DNA of 9,076 bases from JBGPFS01 sp041483455. Its GTDB lineage: Bacteria; Chloroflexota; Limnocylindria; Limnocylindrales; CSP1-4. A program made the position numbers and the translations under genes. Shown piece by piece: positions 5,890-9,076 of this stretch. How positions within the stretch are numbered: the stretch's first letter is position 1; each line of letters starts with the position of its first letter. The notes beneath the pieces were generated by a model that had not been told where the DNA came from, did not search any database, and worked only from the letters and a program-made list of their open reading frames with translations. The DNA lies in contig JBGPFS010000088.1 of assembly GCA_041483455.1 (NCBI GenBank), forward strand, positions 1-9,076, written 5' to 3'.

Positions 5890-6717
5890 CTAGTCCGGCA
5901 GGCCGGCCAGGCGCAGCCCGGCCAGGAACGAGCGATAGGCCAGGACCGGGTCGTCCGAGACGTGGCGGACACCGGTCTCGCCGACCCGTTCGACCCCGGG
6001 CACGAGCGCAGCGTAGTCCGCCTGGACCGCGTTCTGGTAGGTGATCTCGATGGCACAGGGCGGCGCCAGGACGAGCGGGTGGAGCTCGCCCGACAGGGCC
6101 CGCCGGACCGCGCGCTCGGCGCCCGCCCGGATCCGTGCCCGGGCGACGGTCGGGTGGACGGACGCCGCGGCATGTCGTCCGACGGCCTCCTTGACCACGA
6201 CCCGCTCGGCCCAGGGGAGCCACTCGGCCGTCTCGCCGGCGAGCACGTCGTCGCCGCTGACCAGGCCCACGGGCACGCCCCACGCGCCGAGGGCGATCGC
6301 GTTGATCCCGCTCTCGCCGACCGGCCGGCCGTTGAGGGTCGAGCGCACCGGCCGGTACGAGTAGGTGTGGGCGATGGTCCCGCGCGGATCGCCGGCCCGG
6401 GCGTGGTACCCGACGAACAGCGCGACGCCGAATCCGCGGTCGGGTCCCGCCCCCTCGATCATCGACCAGGCCTTCTGGCCCTGGAGGAGGATCGCCCGGG
6501 GATCGAGTCCGGCCGGGCTCAGGTTGAACATCGAGCCGTGGCTGTCGTTGACCAGGACCTCGGTCGCTCCGCCGTCGAAGGCGCCCTCGATCGCCGCGTT
6601 CGCCTCGCCCGTCATCAGCTCGACCGCCGCCGGGTAGCCGCCCTCGCCCCGCTCGGTGGGCTTCGGGTGGGAGATCCCGGCGATCCCCTCCATGTCGACG
6701 CTGAGGTAGACCTTCAT
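5890..6717 (-). CDS. M55 family D-aminopeptidase (DppA-like)
   Basis: The 275-residue protein matches B. subtilis DppA (about 274 residues), a cytoplasmic zinc D-aminopeptidase that cleaves D-Ala-D-Ala and related D-peptides in the known case. The zinc-binding set is visible: Asp8 and Glu10 in SVDMEGIAG, His60 in VNDSHGSMFN, His105 in FVGYHARAG and Glu135 in VGESGINA. His117 in GTIAHTYS matches the catalytic His115 of DppA. MKVYLSVDMEGIAGI is the standard start of the family and fixes the ATG at 6717. That ATG overlaps the MoaD-MoaE stop (ATGA), and a strong GGAGGAG site lies 5 bases upstream, so translation is coupled. The stop (TAG) is followed by a 90-base gap before the DmpA-like gene. 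With that neighbour it makes a pair of peptidases suited to D-residues. Confidence 0.93.
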   Translation of the reverse strand: MKVYLSVDMEGIAGISHPKPTERGEGGYPAAVELMTGEANAAIEGAFDGGATEVLVNDSHGSMFNLSPAGLDPRAILLQGQKAWSMIEGAGPDRGFGVALFVGYHARAGDPRGTIAHTYSYRPVRSTLNGRPVGESGINAIALGAWGVPVGLVSGDDVLAGETAEWLPWAERVVVKEAVGRHAAASVHPTVARARIRAGAERAVRRALSGELHPLVLAPPCAIEITYQNAVQADYAALVPGVERVGETGVRHVSDDPVLAYRSFLAGLRLAGLPD

Positions 6718-7490
6718 CGGGGCTCCTCCAGGGGTGGCGGTCCGGGCCGGGCCGGTGCGCCGATCCAGACCTGGCCGTCGGCGAACCGTTCGGCCTTCCA
6801 GATCGGGGCCCGGGCCTTCAGCTCGTCGATGGCGTAGCGGGCGGCCTCGAAAGCAGCGGCTCGGTGCGGCGCGACCGCTACGACGGCCACGCTGACGTCC
6901 CCGAGCGGCACGTCGCCCGTTCGGTGGACGAGGGCGACCCGCTCGACCCCGAACCGCTCCCGGACCTCGGCGGCGATCCCGCGCAGGACGGCCAGGGCCA
7001 TCGTCTCGTGGACCTCGTAGGCCAGGCCCTCGACCCGCCGGCCGGCATGCCGGGCCGCCTCCGCCTCCTGGCCCGGGGCGGGGGTGCCCGGGGTCGAGCG
7101 CGTCCGCCCGAGAAAACCGCAGACCGCACCGTCGGCCTCGGTCGCGAGCCGATCCGCCAGCTCGGCCAGGATCTCTGCGCCGAAGCGCTCGGCTCGCAGT
7201 TCGATGACCCAGCCTTCCGGGTCCGCCGCTCCCCCGCTCACCGGCGGGATGCAGGCCAGCTCGTCGCCATCGGCCAGGGCGGTCGATGCATCCGCATAGA
7301 CCCCGTTCCGGGCGAAGCGGACGGAGGCCGTCCCCGGCGCCAGGGCCGGCACTCGCCTGCACAGCTCGGCCCAGGCCGCCCCGATCGACGCCTCGACGGG
7401 CAGCTCCAGCTCGAGCTCGCGCGTCCCGGCCAGCTCGCGCTGGCGCGCGAACAGCCGGACGCGGACCCGGATCGTCGACTCGTCGGCCAT
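6714..7490 (-). CDS. Fused MoaD-MoaE molybdopterin synthase (MoaX-like)
   Basis: The 258-residue protein joins both subunits of molybdopterin synthase, which adds two sulfurs to cyclic pyranopterin monophosphate to make molybdopterin. Residues 6-87 are MoaD (IRVRVRLFARQRELAG...GDELACIPPVSGG) ending in the conserved Gly86-Gly87. Residues 93-245 are MoaE, with HRTGDVPLGDV (189-199), the APHRAAAFEA segment containing His209-Arg210, and Lys225 and Lys232 in KARAPIWKAE, spaced 7 residues apart like the catalytic Lys119/Lys126 of E. coli MoaE. MoaD needs a free Gly-Gly end to become a thiocarboxylate; M. tuberculosis MoaX is reported to need cleavage after its Gly-Gly for activity, so the same is likely here. 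The ATG at 7490 has GGGGA 7 bases upstream (7498-7502), 13 bases after the methyltransferase stop. Its stop overlaps the D-aminopeptidase start. No other molybdopterin genes are in the window. Confidence 0.93.
   Translation of the reverse strand: MADESTIRVRVRLFARQRELAGTRELELELPVEASIGAAWAELCRRVPALAPGTASVRFARNGVYADASTALADGDELACIPPVSGGAADPEGWVIELRAERFGAEILAELADRLATEADGAVCGFLGRTRSTPGTPAPGQEAEAARHAGRRVEGLAYEVHETMALAVLRGIAAEVRERFGVERVALVHRTGDVPLGDVSVAVVAVAPHRAAAFEAARYAIDELKARAPIWKAERFADGQVWIGAPARPGPPPLEEPR
6723..6729 (-). promoter_or_regulatory. Strong ribosome binding site of the D-aminopeptidase, inside the MoaE coding end
   Basis: GGAGGAG on the minus strand lies 5 bases before the ATG at 6717. 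It is part of the codons for the LEEPR tail of the MoaD-MoaE protein and is the best Shine-Dalgarno match I noticed in the window. Confidence 0.75.
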
Positions 7491-7503
7491 GTCGCGGTCC
7501 CCC

Positions 7504-8169
7504 TCAGCCCCGATACCCGGCGAGCAGCAGGCCGTCGCCGACCGGCAGGATCGTGGCGCTGAAACGCGGATCGGCCAGCAGGGCGGCGTTGAAAGCTCGC
7601 AGCTCCGCGGTGCGGTCGCCGCGCACGGCCGGCCGGACCCCGGCCGCCCGGCCGCTCCACAGGACGTTGTCGGCGATGACCAGCGCCCCGGGAGCCAGGC
7701 GCGGCAGGAGCGCCTCGACGTAGGCGAGGTACTCGGGCTTGAGCGCATCGATGAAGGCCAGGTCGAACGGCCCACCGAGCGCCGGTTCGGCGGCCCCCGC
7801 CGCGAACGCCTCGAGGGCCGGCCGATTGACGACCGTGATCCGGTCGTCAGGGATCCTCGCCTCTCGCCACCAGCCGCGGGCCAGTTCCGTCCGCTCGCGG
7901 TCCGGGTCGATCGTCACGATCGTCCCGTCGGCCGGTTGGCCGAGGGCCAGCCAGAGCGTCGAATAGCCGTAGGCCGTGCCGATCTCGACGACCCGGCGTC
8001 GACCCGCCGCCAGCGCCCGAAGGACCCGGCCGCTCTCCCGATCAACGATGGGAACGTCGAGCGGGATCGCGGCGGCCTCGATCGCCAGCAGGGATGGCTC
8101 GGGCACGGCCGCCGCCGCCTCGATATAGGCCCGGTCCGCGGGCCCGATCTCGTAGCCGTTCTGCTTCAT
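7504..8169 (-). CDS. Class I SAM-dependent O-methyltransferase (catechol/caffeoyl-CoA OMT type)
   Basis: The 221-residue cytoplasmic enzyme has the usual length and order of the metal-dependent O-methyltransferase 3 family. SAM motif I is VVEIGTAYGYSTLWLA (60-75), with the acidic end of strand two at Asp88 (VTIDPD). PFDLAFIDALKPEYLAYVE (134-152) contains Asp141 and GALVIADNVLWSG (161-173) contains Asp167-Asn168, the positions that bind the divalent metal in this family. These enzymes methylate a catechol-type hydroxyl; the bacterial substrates are mostly unknown, and nothing here identifies one. The ATG at 8169 overlaps the stop of the membrane protein gene by 4 bases (ATGA), with a GGAG-type site several bases upstream, so the two are translated together. 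The start is supported by the typical MKQNGYEIGPADRAYIEA opening. Confidence 0.9.
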   Translation of the reverse strand: MKQNGYEIGPADRAYIEAAAAVPEPSLLAIEAAAIPLDVPIVDRESGRVLRALAAGRRRVVEIGTAYGYSTLWLALGQPADGTIVTIDPDRERTELARGWWREARIPDDRITVVNRPALEAFAAGAAEPALGGPFDLAFIDALKPEYLAYVEALLPRLAPGALVIADNVLWSGRAAGVRPAVRGDRTAELRAFNAALLADPRFSATILPVGDGLLLAGYRG

Positions 8170-9032
8170 AGGATCAACCCCGCTCCGAAATAGAGGCCCG
8201 CGGCCAGGATGGTCCCCGCCGCGATCGAGCCGACATCGATGTAGAGGAGCCCGGTCGCCGACTCCATCGAGCGGCTCCGGGCCGTCTGAACGGCCGCCCA
8301 CGTTACGCCGAGCGGGAAGAGGAGGCCGACGATCAGCCGCAGCCAGACGAAGAGAGCCCACTCCCCGGTCAGGGGGGCGAACGCGCCGGCGCCGCTCCCG
8401 GCCCCCAGCGCGACCGAGACGACGAAGAGGGCGACCTGGACGACGACGAGCGCCAGGAGGAACCGGCTCACGAGGACGAGCGGACCCTCTGGCAGCTTCG
8501 GGGTGACCAGGTACCAGTGACCCAGGATCATCGCGGCGAAGAACCCGCCACAGACGAGGGCCAGGACGAGCGACCAGCCGACCACGAGGGCTGTCGCCAG
8601 CGGCGCGCCAAGGGCTCCGGCGAGGGCGCTCCCGCCGGTCCAGCCGAGGGCGCCGAAGGCGAACGCTGCGGCGCCGGCGGAGAGGGCGCCGCCGGCCAGG
8701 AGCGGGGCGCGGCCCCGCCGCGCCAGGACCACCGTGTAGGCAGCCGCGAGGAGCGCGAACCCGAGCAGGGCGACCCGGCGAGGCCCATCCCAGCCGGGGT
8801 CGATCGACACGGTGGCGCCGGGGGCCGCCGCGGCCTCGGAGAGGCCGCCGTCGGAGAGCCAGGCGAGCACGCCGAAAGCGGCCGCACAGAAGGCGGTGAA
8901 GGCGAGGTACCCGCGCGTCGCGTCCGTCCGGAAGCGGGCCAGCGCGACGATCGCGAACGACCCGAGCCCGAGCCCGGCCAGGACGATCCAGTTGATGAAC
9001 GCGAGGTTCTCGGCGATCCGCTGGGCAGGCAC
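8166..9032 (-). CDS. Uncharacterised integral membrane protein, about eight transmembrane helices
   Basis: I do not recognise this 288-residue protein. By eye, hydrophobic segments lie near residues 11-33, 41-60, 87-105, 110-131, 143-170, 187-213, 226-249 and 261-286, separated by short charged loops, so it is polytopic in the inner membrane. Distinctive spots are AMILGHWYLVTPKLPEGPL (167-185), with His172 at the end of a helix, and SMESATGLLYIDVGS (255-269). The His and the aromatic cluster could bind heme or metal as in respiratory membrane subunits, but that is speculation. The GTG at 9032 is chosen because a TACACT -10 box lies 7 bases upstream with no ribosome binding site. It is first in the leftward unit and is coupled to the methyltransferase by a 4-base overlap. 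Alanine- and glycine-rich composition (about 110-145) fits helix packing. Confidence 0.75.
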   Translation of the reverse strand: MPAQRIAENLAFINWIVLAGLGLGSFAIVALARFRTDATRGYLAFTAFCAAAFGVLAWLSDGGLSEAAAAPGATVSIDPGWDGPRRVALLGFALLAAAYTVVLARRGRAPLLAGGALSAGAAAFAFGALGWTGGSALAGALGAPLATALVVGWSLVLALVCGGFFAAMILGHWYLVTPKLPEGPLVLVSRFLLALVVVQVALFVVSVALGAGSGAGAFAPLTGEWALFVWLRLIVGLLFPLGVTWAAVQTARSRSMESATGLLYIDVGSIAAGTILAAGLYFGAGLIL

Positions 9033-9039
9033 GAGGCCG

Positions 9040-9045
9040 AGTGTA
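9040..9045 (-). promoter_or_regulatory. -10 box of a probable leaderless promoter for the membrane protein unit
   Basis: TACACT on the minus strand is followed by 7 bases and then the GTG start at 9032, with no Shine-Dalgarno sequence in between. The arrangement matches those before the phosphoribosyltransferase and the DmpA-like gene. The -35 region (about 9063-9068) shows no match. Confidence 0.4.
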
Positions 9046-9076
9046 GCGGTGGGGCCCGCAGGCCGGCTCCGCGCGC

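Noticed and set aside
6718..7362. Extension of the D-aminopeptidase frame into the MoaD-MoaE gene
   Set aside because: The extra N-terminal residues are a shadow of the MoaD-MoaE gene. The family start MKVYLSVDMEG lies at 6717 with a strong ribosome binding site.
7491..7775. Extension of the MoaD-MoaE frame upstream of 7490
   Set aside because: It runs antiparallel in composition to the methyltransferase end, in another frame. The MoaD fold begins within a few residues of the ATG at 7490, which has its own ribosome binding site.

Overview
The window is very GC-rich bacterial chromosome with tightly packed genes, GTG starts, ATGA overlaps between genes and several apparently leaderless starts. 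I see no mobile element, tRNA, rRNA or CRISPR array. Gene content and promoter style fit a high-GC soil or sediment bacterium, either a Chloroflexota lineage of the Limnocylindria/Ellin6529 type or an actinobacterium. That placement is an inference from style, not from a marker gene.

Plus strand, left part. The window opens in the last 46 codons of an FMN/FAD-dependent oxidoreductase of the 2,4-dienoyl-CoA reductase/trimethylamine dehydrogenase type. A 165-base gap follows with an unusually AT-rich promoter that carries three GTAAT repeats spaced exactly 8 bp apart. It precedes an uncharacterised 175-residue protein whose C-terminal part reads like a ribbon-helix-helix DNA-binding fold. Next comes a xanthine/hypoxanthine-type phosphoribosyltransferase that appears leaderless. 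It ends 16 bp from the convergent minus-strand genes.

Minus strand, right part. Everything from 1385 to 9032 reads leftward. The first block, in transcription order, is an eight-helix membrane protein, a class I O-methyltransferase, a fused MoaD-MoaE molybdopterin synthase (MoaX-like) and an M55 (DppA-like) D-aminopeptidase, joined by ATGA overlaps or a 13-base gap. A 90-base gap with a putative promoter and three CGGATCGCG repeats separates it from the second block: a P1-family (DmpA/BapA) self-processing aminopeptidase, a divergent homologue of the lysine 5,6-aminomutase alpha subunit (KamD) and a DAO-family FAD amine/amino-acid oxidase.

Taken together, the leftward genes suggest catabolism of peptides with D- or beta-amino acids. 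Two peptidases of families known for releasing D-residues (or beta-alanyl residues) sit beside an amine/amino-acid oxidase and a protein related to a D-lysine-using mutase. The KamD-like protein has no KamE (B12-binding) partner in the window and appears to have lost active-site loops, so its role is open and is the most interesting question here.
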